Made by a program: the position numbers and the translations under genes. Shown in pieces: positions 39,171 through 48,002 of a stretch of 64,000 nt of DNA. The notes under the pieces are model-generated. The model searched no databases. It saw only the letters and a list, made by a program, of their open reading frames with translations, and was not told the DNA's origin. Origin of the DNA: a virus; the IMG/VR virus record IMGVR_UViG_3300044641_007115, positions 62,001 through 126,000 of that record; one strand, given 5' to 3'. Position 1 is the stretch's first letter. The number at the start of each line of letters is the position of its first letter.

Positions 39171-39204
39171 TCTGTTTCTAGTTTATGAGTGGAGAAACGC
39201 ACGG

Positions 39205-39210
39205 TAAATT
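39205..39210 (+). promoter_or_regulatory. late-promoter-like TAAATT, 6 nt before gp43
   Basis: CGGTAAATTGG with the hexamer ending 6 nt before GTG 39217. A weak GGAAA also lies there, so its meaning is less certain than for virion genes. Confidence 0.35.
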
Positions 39211-39216
39211 GGAAAC

Positions 39217-41805
39217 GTGCAACCTTTCTACACATGGGTCGGACGGCATCGCGATGAAATTTTGGTTCGGGAAGTGCGGGATGGGAAACGCAAGAATTTT
39301 CAAGTCAATCATAAGCCCACCCTCTATACACCGGCCCCGCCCGGCGAATCCTACGAACTGACCACGCTTGAAGGTCGCGGCGTCGTTCCTCTTCATTTTG
39401 ACTCCATGAGTGCCGCCCGGCGGCACGTGCAAGAATCTGCCGGGGTTGACGGATACACGTTGTACGGCAACGACATGTATCAGTATGTCTACATTGCCGA
39501 AAACTACCCCGGCCACATTGAATACGATCCCAAACAGATCGTTATCGCCAACGTCGATATCGAAGTCGGAGCGAAGAACGGGTTCCTGTCGGCACTCAAC
39601 ACCGTTGATACGCCGGAAGAAGTGACAGCTATCACGATGAAGCTGTCCACCGAAAACAAGTTCCGGGTGTTCGGTATGAAGGATTTCATGCCGACCGAAG
39701 AGATCGAATACATCCATTGTGACGACGAAGGCGATTTGTTGGAACAGTTCTTGGCCGCGTGGATCGCCACGTACCCGGACGGCATGACCGGCTGGAACAT
39801 CACCGGTTACGATATCCCGTATTTGGTCAATCGGATCACCAAGCGGCTGGATAAGAAGCGCGCCGCCAAGCTGTCGCCTTTCGGACACATCCGTCAAATC
39901 ACATTGCGCCGGTTCGATTCGGAGTACATCAGCTATTCCATTGCGGGCGTCAACAATCTTGACTACCGCGAACTCTACCGCAAGAACGTTCTTGAGCCGC
40001 TGGAATCATATCGGTTGGATTACGTGGCGGAAATTGAGTTGAGTGAACGCAAACTGGACTACTCCGAATACAGGAATCTGTGGGAGATGTACCAGAAGAA
40101 TCACCAGAAATTCATCGAATATAACGTCCATGACGTTCGTCTGGTGGATCGGCTGGAAGCCAAGAAGCGCATCATCGATCTGCAAATGCTTGTCGCGTAT
40201 CGCTCGAAAGTGAACATGGAAGACGTGATGAGCCAAGTCCGCACGTGGGACGCGGCCATCTACAACCATCTTCGAGACAGGAACATTGTGGTGCCGTTCC
40301 GCGAAATTGACGACAAAGATACACAGTATGAAGGCGCGTTCGTCAAAGAGCCGGTCCCGAAGCTCTACAAATGGGTTGTCAGTTTCGACGTGAACTCTCT
40401 GTATCCGTCGTTGATCGCCGCATTGAACATCGGAGTCGAAACAAAGATTGACCGGGAAATGTGGGAACCCGCACAGCGGAAAGTCGTTGACACGATGAGT
40501 GCTCATCGCATGCTCCAAGGCCCACCGGAATGGTCTTTATTTGAAGGGTTGAACATTTCGATGGGATCGAACGGGGCGACCTACGACAGAGGGAAGAACT
40601 CGATTTTCACCACCATGATTATTGAGTTGTTGGCCGCGCGTAAGGAATTCCGTAAGATCGCGGAGTCGTCTGAAAAGGAACTCGAAGAAATCAAGCGTCA
40701 GTTGAAAGATACGCCGGATGACCCGGAACTGAAGCGGCGCTACAACGAACTGGACTACACCAAGAGTGAGTTCGACCTGAAACAGAAAATGACCAAGGTC
40801 CTGAACAACAGTCTCTATGGTTGTGTGGGAAACGAGTTCTTCCGGTTTTACGACACTGAGAACGCGGAAGCCATCACTGTCACCGGCCAGTTCGTCATTC
40901 AGTACGTCGAACAGTCGTTGAATCGCTTCTTGAACAAGAGTTTTGGCACCGGTGATTTCAACTATGTCATCGCGGCGGACACGGACTCGAACTACATCAA
41001 CCTTGATCCAATGGTTCAGAAGTATCTTCCGAATGAGAAGGACCCGAAGAAGATCGTGGACTACATCGACAAGGTGTGCAAGAAGATCATCGAACCGGAG
41101 ATTGACCGGATCTTCGCGGAGATTCGTGACGTGTTCATCCACGGCAATGGCAACTACCTTGCAATGAAGCGCGAAGTCATCGCGGAGAAGGGCATCTGGA
41201 CGAAGAAGAAGCGCTATGTGCTGTCGATTTGGGACAAGGAAGGTATCCGCTACGACAAGCCCAAATTGAAGTACACCGGGCTGGAAATGAAGCGGTCAGA
41301 TACGCCGAAGACGTGCCGGGTTGCAATGATGAAGTGCTGTGAGTACATCATGCACGGGACACAAGAAGAACTGTATGAGTATGTCGGCAAGTACTATCAG
41401 GAATTCATGGCATTGCCAATTGAGGATATTGCGAAGCCCAAAGGCGTGAAAGAATTCAAAGAGAAGTACATTGACCCGCGTTCGGTGACGGCACATGGGT
41501 GCCCGCAACATGTTCGCGCGGCGCTGTGGCACAACCACTTGATTAAAGAGAAGGGATTGGAATCGGTATACCCGCCCATCCTCGAAGGTGACAAGATCAA
41601 GCTGGCCTATCTCAAGATGCCCAATCCCACGGATCAGAATGCGATTGGGTTCGTTGGTAATCTCCCGCCCGAATTTGGGCTGGACAAGTATGTGGATCGG
41701 GAAGCCTTGTATGAGAAAAATTTCCTCGAACCGATGGCCCGGATCGCGGACGCGGCGGAATGGAAATTGGTCAAAAAAGCCAATATAGCTGACCTGTTTT
41801 CGTAG
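39217..41805 (+). CDS. 43: DNA polymerase gp43 (family B)
   Basis: 862 aa. Exonuclease motifs: IANVDIEVGA (Exo I), GWNITGYDIPYLV (Exo II), YNVHDVRLVDRLE (Exo III). Polymerase motifs: VVSFDVNSLYPSL (A), KVLNNSLYG (B), IAADTDSNYI (C), all intact. It replicates the phage genome with the gp45 clamp. The gene is unbroken, with no intein or intron. The C-terminal end ANIADLFS carries a clamp-binding-like peptide. GTG start. Slightly shorter than T4 gp43 (898 aa). Confidence 0.97.
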   Translation: MQPFYTWVGRHRDEILVREVRDGKRKNFQVNHKPTLYTPAPPGESYELTTLEGRGVVPLHFDSMSAARRHVQESAGVDGYTLYGNDMYQYVYIAENYPGHIEYDPKQIVIANVDIEVGAKNGFLSALNTVDTPEEVTAITMKLSTENKFRVFGMKDFMPTEEIEYIHCDDEGDLLEQFLAAWIATYPDGMTGWNITGYDIPYLVNRITKRLDKKRAAKLSPFGHIRQITLRRFDSEYISYSIAGVNNLDYRELYRKNVLEPLESYRLDYVAEIELSERKLDYSEYRNLWEMYQKNHQKFIEYNVHDVRLVDRLEAKKRIIDLQMLVAYRSKVNMEDVMSQVRTWDAAIYNHLRDRNIVVPFREIDDKDTQYEGAFVKEPVPKLYKWVVSFDVNSLYPSLIAALNIGVETKIDREMWEPAQRKVVDTMSAHRMLQGPPEWSLFEGLNISMGSNGATYDRGKNSIFTTMIIELLAARKEFRKIAESSEKELEEIKRQLKDTPDDPELKRRYNELDYTKSEFDLKQKMTKVLNNSLYGCVGNEFFRFYDTENAEAITVTGQFVIQYVEQSLNRFLNKSFGTGDFNYVIAADTDSNYINLDPMVQKYLPNEKDPKKIVDYIDKVCKKIIEPEIDRIFAEIRDVFIHGNGNYLAMKREVIAEKGIWTKKKRYVLSIWDKEGIRYDKPKLKYTGLEMKRSDTPKTCRVAMMKCCEYIMHGTQEELYEYVGKYYQEFMALPIEDIAKPKGVKEFKEKYIDPRSVTAHGCPQHVRAALWHNHLIKEKGLESVYPPILEGDKIKLAYLKMPNPTDQNAIGFVGNLPPEFGLDKYVDREALYEKNFLEPMARIADAAEWKLVKKANIADLFS

Positions 41806-41902
41806 GGCGGTTATATAGCGACCCGCTGATTTTTGAGGGTTCGGGTGCTAAATCATTCCGAATTCCGATCAGCCGATTCAAGGCTACACTAGGAGACAAA
41901 TC

Positions 41903-43123
41903 ATGGCAAAGAAGAAAGGAACTGAAGAAAACGATCAACGCAAAGCCGACAAGAAAGCCAAGGCGAAGAAAGCCGCCGGGCTGTTTTCCAAGCTAGGCGA
42001 AATCATGAAGAACCCGCTTGCGGCACCCGCAAGCGCTGAGCATCATTCCGGGTTGACCAATGGATTCATTGACACCGGATGCTACTTGCTCAATGCACTC
42101 ATCAGCGGATCGATGCATGGCGGCTTTCCCGGCAACCACATCACCGCACTGGCGGGCGCGCCGTCCACCGGCAAGACCTATTTCGCATTGACAGCCGTCA
42201 AGCGCTTCCTCGACAAGAACCCGGAAGGTTATGTCCTGTACGTGGAAACGGAAGGCGCGGTCTACAAGGAAATGCTGGAAGAGTGGGACATTGATACGGA
42301 ACGCTGCATCATCGTCCCGCTGAACACTGTCGAAGAACTCAAGCATCAGCTTTCGAATTTCATCGCGGCCTATCGCAAAGAAGACAATGCTGTGCCCTGT
42401 TTCGTCGTGCTGGACTCCGCTGGTATGCTTTCCACGACCAAGGAAGTCACGGACGCCTTGGAAGGCAAACAGGCCCGCGACATGACCCGCGCGCAACTGT
42501 TGCGCGGCGCTATGCGCATCCTGACCTATCCCTTGCGTCAGGCGCAAGTACCCTTCCTGTTCACCAATCACACCTACGATGTTCCCGGAGCATATGTGCC
42601 GACCAAGAATATGGCGGGCGGTGATGGTCTGGTCTACGCCGCTTCGGTGGTGATCGAACTTGACAACCGCCGGTTGAAGGAAGGTCACAAGGACGTTGCA
42701 ACCAAGGAATTCACTGCGAAGGATGCGGTGGGTGGAGCGGCTGAGAAGAAGGCCAAGGATGTGGTTGCCAACATCGTCAAGGTGAAGCTGAAGAAGGGCC
42801 GGTTCACGCGCGACGGCAAGGAGATCGAAGTTTATCTGGATCACCGGCGCGGCCTGTTACCGTACTTCGGTCTGGTGGAGTTCGGATTGAAGCACGGCAT
42901 CTTGAAGAAGGAAGGCAACTACGTGCATTTCCCGACCGGTGCCAAGGGTTTTGTAAGTGCGATCAACACGAAGCCCGAAGATTATTTCACCGACGAAGTG
43001 ATGGCTAAACTGGAAGAAGCCTGTATCGCAGAGTTCACTTTCAAGGGTCGGCTTTCAAGGCCGGATGAAGTCGAAATCGAAGCGGTGACAGGAGAAGAAG
43101 AGGAACAACCCGAAAATGAGTAA
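41903..43123 (+). CDS. uvsX: UvsX recombinase (RecA-like)
   Basis: 406 aa. N terminus is a Lys-rich helix (KGTEENDQRKADKKAKAKKAA). Walker A ALAGAPSTGKTYFAL, LYVETEGAVY, Walker B CFVVLDSAGML, and FTNHTYDVPGAYVPTKNMAGGDGLVYAAS with L2-loop character match T4-type UvsX. It forms filaments on ssDNA for strand invasion. AGGAG precedes the ATG. The acidic end (TGEEEEQPENE) resembles that of RecA. Confidence 0.94.
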   Translation: MAKKKGTEENDQRKADKKAKAKKAAGLFSKLGEIMKNPLAAPASAEHHSGLTNGFIDTGCYLLNALISGSMHGGFPGNHITALAGAPSTGKTYFALTAVKRFLDKNPEGYVLYVETEGAVYKEMLEEWDIDTERCIIVPLNTVEELKHQLSNFIAAYRKEDNAVPCFVVLDSAGMLSTTKEVTDALEGKQARDMTRAQLLRGAMRILTYPLRQAQVPFLFTNHTYDVPGAYVPTKNMAGGDGLVYAASVVIELDNRRLKEGHKDVATKEFTAKDAVGGAAEKKAKDVVANIVKVKLKKGRFTRDGKEIEVYLDHRRGLLPYFGLVEFGLKHGILKKEGNYVHFPTGAKGFVSAINTKPEDYFTDEVMAKLEEACIAEFTFKGRLSRPDEVEIEAVTGEEEEQPENE

Positions 43124-43514
43124 CGACCGCGCCTTTGAGAATTATGACGACGCATATGAAGTCGTCGAACATCCTTCAATGGCGGCGGGTAACTACTGCA
43201 TCCGGTTCCGGCAAGCACCATTTGCCGGAACCGTGATCGCACCAAAGACCTTCCAGTTGACAGGTGTTGAAGGGACCGAAGAGATGAAGATGGACTTCGA
43301 ATACGATATCCTCGAATCACCTACCGGCCCATCAGACGAATTAGAGAAAGACCCGACTTTCCAGTTGCATGTTGGTCGCATCATCCTGAACCTGTATGAG
43401 CGCACGATGGCGACGGTCATTGAGCCGGGTGAGACAGTCGTACATGACGACGGAACTGTTGAAGTCCAGTATGAGATCAGTGACGCGCGCCCGCACGGAG
43501 AGGTAGTCGAATGA
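43116..43514 (+). CDS. hypothetical protein, 132 aa
   Basis: Overlaps the uvsX end by 8 nt. MSNDRAFENYDDAYEVVEHP, AGNYCIRFRQAPFAGTVIAP, EMKMDFEYDILESPTGPSDELE, FQLHVGRIILNLYERTMATVIEPGE: a beta-rich acidic protein. In an operon with two pyrophosphohydrolases and gp41. No family recognised. Confidence 0.65.
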   Translation: MSNDRAFENYDDAYEVVEHPSMAAGNYCIRFRQAPFAGTVIAPKTFQLTGVEGTEEMKMDFEYDILESPTGPSDELEKDPTFQLHVGRIILNLYERTMATVIEPGETVVHDDGTVEVQYEISDARPHGEVVE

Positions 43515-43813
43515 CACTCGAAGAGTATCTGGAACGACAACAGGTTTGGTCAGAAGCAACATTTGGTCCCGGCCAGCGTACCGGCGGGATCACCAAGCAC
43601 ATCGAAAAAGAGATCAATGAAGTGCGGGAGAACCCGCGCGACTTGTCCGAATGGATCGATGTGATGATTCTTGCTATGGATGGCTATTGGCGACATGGTG
43701 GAACCCCGGAAACCCTGATGCGGGACCTGATCGCTAAGCAAGCTGAAAATTTCAGTCGCCGATATGTGCCGCCCACATCGGAAGACGAACCATCGGAGCA
43801 CATTCGCACATGA
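43511..43813 (+). CDS. dATP/dGTP diphosphohydrolase-like (MazG-type, DUF550)
   Basis: 100 aa. FGPGQRTGGITKHIEKEINE and RENPRDLSEWIDVMILAMDGYWRHG follow DUF550, the all-alpha NTP-pyrophosphatase group (KE..E......DL.EWID..IL..DG.WR.G), in which E and D bind Mg. Such phage enzymes hydrolyse dNTPs and may shape nucleotide pools or help DNA modification. ATGA overlaps on both sides. Confidence 0.75.
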   Translation: MTLEEYLERQQVWSEATFGPGQRTGGITKHIEKEINEVRENPRDLSEWIDVMILAMDGYWRHGGTPETLMRDLIAKQAENFSRRYVPPTSEDEPSEHIRT

Positions 43814-44181
43814 TCCGCCAAGAAACAACAGATCGTGCCGTGGAGATCACCAAAAAGAGCTTCCCGGATCGTGCCTTCAACAAAGACACGTTTGATCGTT
43901 TGATGGCCCGTCTGTTGGAAGAGGGCGGTGAGTTGTCCGGGGCCATTCGATCCTACTTCGGGCGGAAATACCGGCCCGATGTTGCTACCGGCAATATCGA
44001 AAATGTGAAGGGTGAAATCGGCGATATCCTGACAGTGATGAATGGTGTTTGCACACTCTTCGGCATCACGATGGACGAATGCCTGTCGATGGCGAACGAC
44101 AAACTACAGCGGCGATACGATCAGGAACAAATGCGTGTCGCCGCCGCTGCGCTTCCTCCGTTTGAGCGGATCGATCACTAA
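43810..44181 (+). CDS. MazG-like nucleotide pyrophosphohydrolase
   Basis: 123 aa. MARLLEEGGELSGAIRSY and NVKGEIGDILTVMNGVCTLFGITMDECL show the MazG ExxE(x)12+ExxD pattern. MazG proteins hydrolyse NTPs or (p)ppGpp-like nucleotides; phage versions have been proposed to change host nutrient signals. Overlaps the previous gene (ATGA), precedes gp41. Confidence 0.82.
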   Translation: MIRQETTDRAVEITKKSFPDRAFNKDTFDRLMARLLEEGGELSGAIRSYFGRKYRPDVATGNIENVKGEIGDILTVMNGVCTLFGITMDECLSMANDKLQRRYDQEQMRVAAAALPPFERIDH

Positions 44182-44217
44182 GAAGCGTCCGGCATAAACC
44201 ACCTATAGAAGAGGCCA

Positions 44218-45693
44218 ATGAGCATTAGCCCTACACGTGTGGAACCACTTATTTTGCGCGAACTCTTTAGAAATGAAGAGTTTATGCGGAAGGTGAGTCC
44301 TTTTCTCAAACCCGACTACTTCGACGACAAGGCCGAACGGTTGGTGTATGAAGCCGCGTCGAAACACATTCAGGAGTACAATCACGCCCCTTCGACCGAA
44401 GTTATCCGCCTGAATTTCAGTCAGCGCGGCATGGACGGAAAAGAGTTCGCTGATTGCATGGAAGTCGTTGGCGAATTGGAAAACGAGATTCCGAAAGCGG
44501 AACCGGTCCAATTGAAATGGATGTTGGACACCACCGAAAAATGGTGTAAGGATCAAGCCATCGCGAACGCAGTACTTAAAGCGGTAGAGATTCTGGAAGA
44601 GAAGAGCGGCAAAGACCGTGGTCATATCCCCGGTATGCTGTCCGAAGCCCTTGCCATCAGTTTCGATAACAAGATTGGGCATCGTTACTTTGACGAAGCC
44701 AGCGACCGGTACGACAGTTATCACCTGAAAGAATCGAAGATGCCATTCAACATCGGTAACTTCAACCGGGTGACGGATGGTGGTGTGCCTTCGAAAACGC
44801 TGAACATTGTCATGGCGGGCACCGGCGTCGGTAAGTCGTTGTTCCTCTGTCATCATTCCGCGCACTGTCTCAAGATGGGGAAGAACGTGCTTTACATCAC
44901 GCTCGAACTCTCTGAGAAGGCAGTCGGTGAGCGTATCGACGAAAATCTGTTGAGGATGACCCGTGAAGATTTGCGGGGCATGGAAAAGGAACAGTATCTT
45001 GCTGAACTTGCCAAGATGCAAGAACAGTACAAGAGTCATCTGGTGATCCGGGAGTTCCCGACATCATCCGCGCACGTCGGTCATTTCCGGGCTTTGTTGA
45101 ATGAGTTGCTGTTGAAGCAAAAGTTCAAGCCGGATGTCATCATGATCGACTACTTGAACATCTGTGCCAGTCAGCGCTACAAGAGCATTGAATCGTCGTA
45201 CAGCTACGTCAAGGCCATCGCGGAAGAGGTTCGCGGTCTGGCGGTCGAATTCGATGTGCCGATCTTCTCCGCGACTCAGGTCAATCGGGGCGGCTTCAAT
45301 GATGTGGATATCGATCTGACTGACACTTCGGAATCGTTCGGTTTGCCGTTCACGGCAGATTTCTTCTTCGCGCTCATCGAAACTGAAGAGTACAAAACGA
45401 TGAAGAAGCTGAAGGTCAAGGTGCTGAAGAATCGTTACGGTACCCTTGGCAATCCGTTCATCATTGGCGTGGACAAGGCCCGGATGATGCTCTTCGAAGC
45501 GGAAGACGAAGCCCAAGCCGACATTCATAACAGTGATGTTTCTATCGCCAAGTATGAGCAAAAGAAAGCGACGCTGCGCATGAATCCCGAAGATGCGGAA
45601 ACGGATTCGGAGAAAAAATTTCAAGCCCGTTTTTCGCGTGGGATGCAAATCATGTCACAATTGACGGGCGGTAAGGATGATATGAAATGGTAG
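44218..45693 (+). CDS. 41: replicative DNA helicase gp41 (DnaB-type)
   Basis: 491 aa. N-terminal helical domain (EPLILRELFRNEEFMRKVSPFLKPDYF), then RecA core: Walker A MAGTGVGKSLFLCH, LYITLELSEKAVGERI, Walker B VIMIDYLNICAS, FSATQVNRGGF and arginine finger in LKVKVLKNRYG. It unwinds DNA ahead of gp43 and works with primase gp61. AAGAGG before the ATG. Confidence 0.95.
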   Translation: MSISPTRVEPLILRELFRNEEFMRKVSPFLKPDYFDDKAERLVYEAASKHIQEYNHAPSTEVIRLNFSQRGMDGKEFADCMEVVGELENEIPKAEPVQLKWMLDTTEKWCKDQAIANAVLKAVEILEEKSGKDRGHIPGMLSEALAISFDNKIGHRYFDEASDRYDSYHLKESKMPFNIGNFNRVTDGGVPSKTLNIVMAGTGVGKSLFLCHHSAHCLKMGKNVLYITLELSEKAVGERIDENLLRMTREDLRGMEKEQYLAELAKMQEQYKSHLVIREFPTSSAHVGHFRALLNELLLKQKFKPDVIMIDYLNICASQRYKSIESSYSYVKAIAEEVRGLAVEFDVPIFSATQVNRGGFNDVDIDLTDTSESFGLPFTADFFFALIETEEYKTMKKLKVKVLKNRYGTLGNPFIIGVDKARMMLFEAEDEAQADIHNSDVSIAKYEQKKATLRMNPEDAETDSEKKFQARFSRGMQIMSQLTGGKDDMKW

Positions 45694-45706
45694 GGGTACA
45701 CCACAA

Positions 45707-46279
45707 ATGAGTTTCATCAGTGATTACATTCGCGTCTATCACAATGTTCTTCCTCTCAATCTTTGTCAGGAGTTGATCGTCCGGTTCGACGAACATCCGG
45801 CGGTGATTGAAGGGGCGATCAACACAGAGCATGGCGAACACAAAGAAGAGATCCGGCGCTGCACGGAACTCAACATCAGCCGTCAGGATGATCTGAAAAA
45901 TCATCATGACGCCCTCACCAAGATTGGACAGGTCGCATTGGCGAAGTACCAGTCGGACATCAAACATGCGATCTTCCCGGCGCAATACGGATTCGAAGCC
46001 TTTCGCATGAAGAAGTATGCGCCGGAACGCGGCGATCATTTTGCTCTTCATGTCGATGTGGCGGACTATGCCAGCGCCCGGCGGTTCTTGGCTTTCTTCT
46101 GGTATCTCAACGATGTGGAAAAAGGCGGGGAAACATACTTCCCCGACATGAACATCCAAGTTCGCCCGCGCGCGGGAAGCCTCTTGATGTTCCCGCCGCT
46201 TTGGATGTATCCGCACATCGGCCAGAAACCGATCAGCAACAACAAGTACATCGTCGGAAGCTACGCTCACTATCTGTAA
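45707..46279 (+). CDS. 2-oxoglutarate/Fe(II)-dependent oxygenase (P4H-like)
   Basis: 190 aa. Metal/2OG motif: HFALHVDVADY (HxD), FYLNDVEKGGETYFPDMNI (double-stranded helix strand), PPLWMYPHIGQKP (second His) and K(I)VGSYAHYL holding the 2OG-binding Lys/Ser region. This group hydroxylates prolines, other residues or nucleic acid bases; related genes are common in T4-like cyanophages with no defined substrate. Follows gp41 in the operon. Confidence 0.88.
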   Translation: MSFISDYIRVYHNVLPLNLCQELIVRFDEHPAVIEGAINTEHGEHKEEIRRCTELNISRQDDLKNHHDALTKIGQVALAKYQSDIKHAIFPAQYGFEAFRMKKYAPERGDHFALHVDVADYASARRFLAFFWYLNDVEKGGETYFPDMNIQVRPRAGSLLMFPPLWMYPHIGQKPISNNKYIVGSYAHYL

Positions 46280-46296
46280 AGAAAGGAACCAAGGGA

Positions 46297-46605
46297 ATGA
46301 TTACTCCCGCTCTTCTGTCCGATCTTCGGACGATCATGAGGATTCTGAAGGAACAAGCGACCAAGTATGTCGCAGAGACGACGAACAAGACAACGTTAGG
46401 CCGGTTCATGATTGCCCGGTTGGATACGTTGAATCGGATTGATGTTTACATCACCGCCGCTTCGCCCGGCGATTCCATCGGAGAACTCCGCGACTCCATC
46501 GGCATGATTCGGGATGAACGATTGGCTGAGATCGACGGTAGTGAAGAAGTCGAAACGCTTGCCGTCTACATGACAGCCAAAGAGTTTTGGAACTACTTGG
46601 GTTAG
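46297..46605 (+). CDS. hypothetical helical protein, 102 aa
   Basis: Start MITPALLSDLRTIMRILKEQ chosen for the upstream AAGGGA. Almost all helix: ATKYVAETTNKTTLGRFMIARLDTLNRI, SIGELRDSIGMIRDERLAEI. A terminator follows. No family recognised; could be a small bundle-forming accessory protein. Confidence 0.65.
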   Translation: MITPALLSDLRTIMRILKEQATKYVAETTNKTTLGRFMIARLDTLNRIDVYITAASPGDSIGELRDSIGMIRDERLAEIDGSEEVETLAVYMTAKEFWNYLG

Positions 46606-46628
46606 GCAAAATCGGAGAGTTCCAAAGG

Positions 46629-46660
46629 GCGCTCGACAGAAATGTCGGGCGCTTTCCTTT
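46629..46660 (+). terminator. hairpin terminator with GAAA loop
   Basis: Ten-pair stem (one G-U) at 46629-46638 with 46643-46652, loop GAAA, then TTTCCTTTTG. It lies directly before the Acb1-like start codon. Confidence 0.8.
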
Positions 46661-46667
46661 TGTTAGG

Positions 46668-47144
46668 ATGGTTTTAGTGCAAGTTACAGCCTTCTACACC
46701 CGCCGAATGGTTGATCCTAAATCGGCTGATTTCCTTCAACAGTGGTTCGATGAAAATGAGATACCGAATACCATCCCGGTAGACCAACTTCACTGTTCGG
46801 TCATCACGGCGATGGAAGAGATTCCTTCCTATCGACCCGATCCGGTGCCGGTGTTGATCCGCCCCAAAGAATACCGGCTCACGTTCCTGAAGGAAGCACT
46901 GGTTATCGCGTTTGATTCGCCGATGTTGAAGCGGGCTTGGGACCGGGCGGTCCAGATGGGTGTGGGGCTGAAGTATCCAAAATACGTGGGGCACGTGAGT
47001 GTATCCTACTCCGTGCCCCTTGAGTTTGAATTGTCCGAAGTGAAACCGCCTACGTTTCCGATCCGGCTGTTAGCCGAAGAGTCCGCGCCGGTCACTCCAC
47101 TGTGGTTTAGTGCAAGCCCAACTTCTGAACCTGTAGCGGCGTAA
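46668..47144 (+). CDS. acb1: Acb1-like 2H phosphoesterase (anti-CBASS)
   Basis: 158 aa from MVLVQVTAFY. Two HxS motifs, LHCSVI (H42, S44) and VGHVSVSY (H109, S111), fit the 2H fold, and their spacing is near that known for T4 Acb1 (gp57B: His44/Thr46 and His113/Thr115). EALVIAFDSPMLKRAWDRAVQMG and LKYPKYVGHVSV also follow that family. Acb1 cleaves 3'3'-cGAMP and related cyclic nucleotides, blocking CBASS defence. The start lies 8 nt after a terminator, and no clear promoter was found. Family good, substrate inferred. Confidence 0.78.
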   Translation: MVLVQVTAFYTRRMVDPKSADFLQQWFDENEIPNTIPVDQLHCSVITAMEEIPSYRPDPVPVLIRPKEYRLTFLKEALVIAFDSPMLKRAWDRAVQMGVGLKYPKYVGHVSVSYSVPLEFELSEVKPPTFPIRLLAEESAPVTPLWFSASPTSEPVAA

Positions 47145-47886
47145 GTGCCCACTTACTATCCATATCAAGTTCACCATTGCTGCGGACTAGTTCTTGATAC
47201 CACTTACCTCTTTTGGTCTTGTAGACATATGCTCCTTTGTAACCATTAGACCGGTCTTTTTTGCCTAGTGCCGTCATGAACTGTGATGTGGTGAAAAACT
47301 TGTAGTCCGCGTATTCATTGCCGAACTTCTTGAAGTGTTCGTCCGCGTCGATGCCTTCCGTCAATTTGCCTTTCGGTTCAAACGAATTGGCAAACGATGT
47401 AATCGGCGACCGGCTACCACGACCCTTGTTGTAATCGGACGGCCACGGCATGCGCTGATTAAACTTCGCATCCTTTTCCGCCTTGCTCATCGGTTTCTTT
47501 TCGACTGCCTTGAAGCCTTTGTGGTCCGGGTTGGGTTGCGGCGTCACAATCCCGCCAATGCTCTTGGCGTAGTGATTCGCGGCATTTTTGTCAGCGAATT
47601 CGCGCGCACCGACCCACACATGCTGTGGAGCTTCTTTCAGCTTTGCCGCGTTGGTCCATTCATCGACTTTCTGTTGCTTGGCGGCTGAGAACAAATCGAT
47701 TTCCGGGTTGATGATGATGTCTTCTTTTTCGCCGGACGGTTCAGACAGTTCTTCTTGGTCGTCTTCGTTTACTTCCGCACAGCCGCATGTGCCAGCTTCG
47801 TCGCCGCATACTTCACATACCGGCATGTTGTCAATCACTTCGCGGATCGACTTTAGAACGGCTTCGTCAACTTGCATGAGGTTCAT
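47107..47886 (-). CDS. hypothetical late protein with Cys-rich N-terminal motif, 259 aa
   Basis: TAAATA lies 6 nt before ATG 47886. MNLMQVDEAVLKSIREVIDN, then PVCEVCGDEAGTCGC (possible zinc site), an acidic stretch, a helix-rich middle (KVDEWTNAAKLKEAPQHVWVGAREFADKNAANHYAKS), and a C-terminal part (FGNEYADYKFFTTSQFMTALGKKD, VYKTKRGKWYQELVRSNGELD). Likely virion or packaged. Its 3' end overlaps the Acb1-like gene by 38 nt in convergent fashion. Confidence 0.6.
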   Translation of the reverse strand: MNLMQVDEAVLKSIREVIDNMPVCEVCGDEAGTCGCAEVNEDDQEELSEPSGEKEDIIINPEIDLFSAAKQQKVDEWTNAAKLKEAPQHVWVGAREFADKNAANHYAKSIGGIVTPQPNPDHKGFKAVEKKPMSKAEKDAKFNQRMPWPSDYNKGRGSRSPITSFANSFEPKGKLTEGIDADEHFKKFGNEYADYKFFTTSQFMTALGKKDRSNGYKGAYVYKTKRGKWYQELVRSNGELDMDSKWALTPLQVQKLGLH

Positions 47887-47892
47887 GTTCTT

Positions 47893-47898
47893 TATTTA
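47893..47898 (-). promoter_or_regulatory. late-promoter-like TAAATA, 6 nt before start
   Basis: Coding strand GATAAATAAAGAAC then ATG 47886; the hexamer ends 6 nt upstream. Confidence 0.6.
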
Positions 47899-47971
47899 TC
47901 GCCCGGCGTTGATATCCAAGAACATATAGCCGATCCACCCCCACCCCTACCCCTCGAAAATGATGTGTCTC

Positions 47972-47977
47972 TAAATA
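47972..47977 (+). promoter_or_regulatory. late-promoter-like TAAATA with normal leader
   Basis: TCTAAATAGA lies 25 nt before ATG 48003, giving a short leader that holds the Shine-Dalgarno GGAGG (47983-47987). This is the one late site here that is clearly not leaderless. Confidence 0.55.
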
Positions 47978-48002
47978 GAATTGGAGGTTTCCTCAAGACA
48001 AT

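Noticed and set aside
39217-41805. Intein or intron in DNA polymerase or other core genes
   Set aside because: gp43, RNR and ThyX read through without breaks or inserted nuclease motifs.
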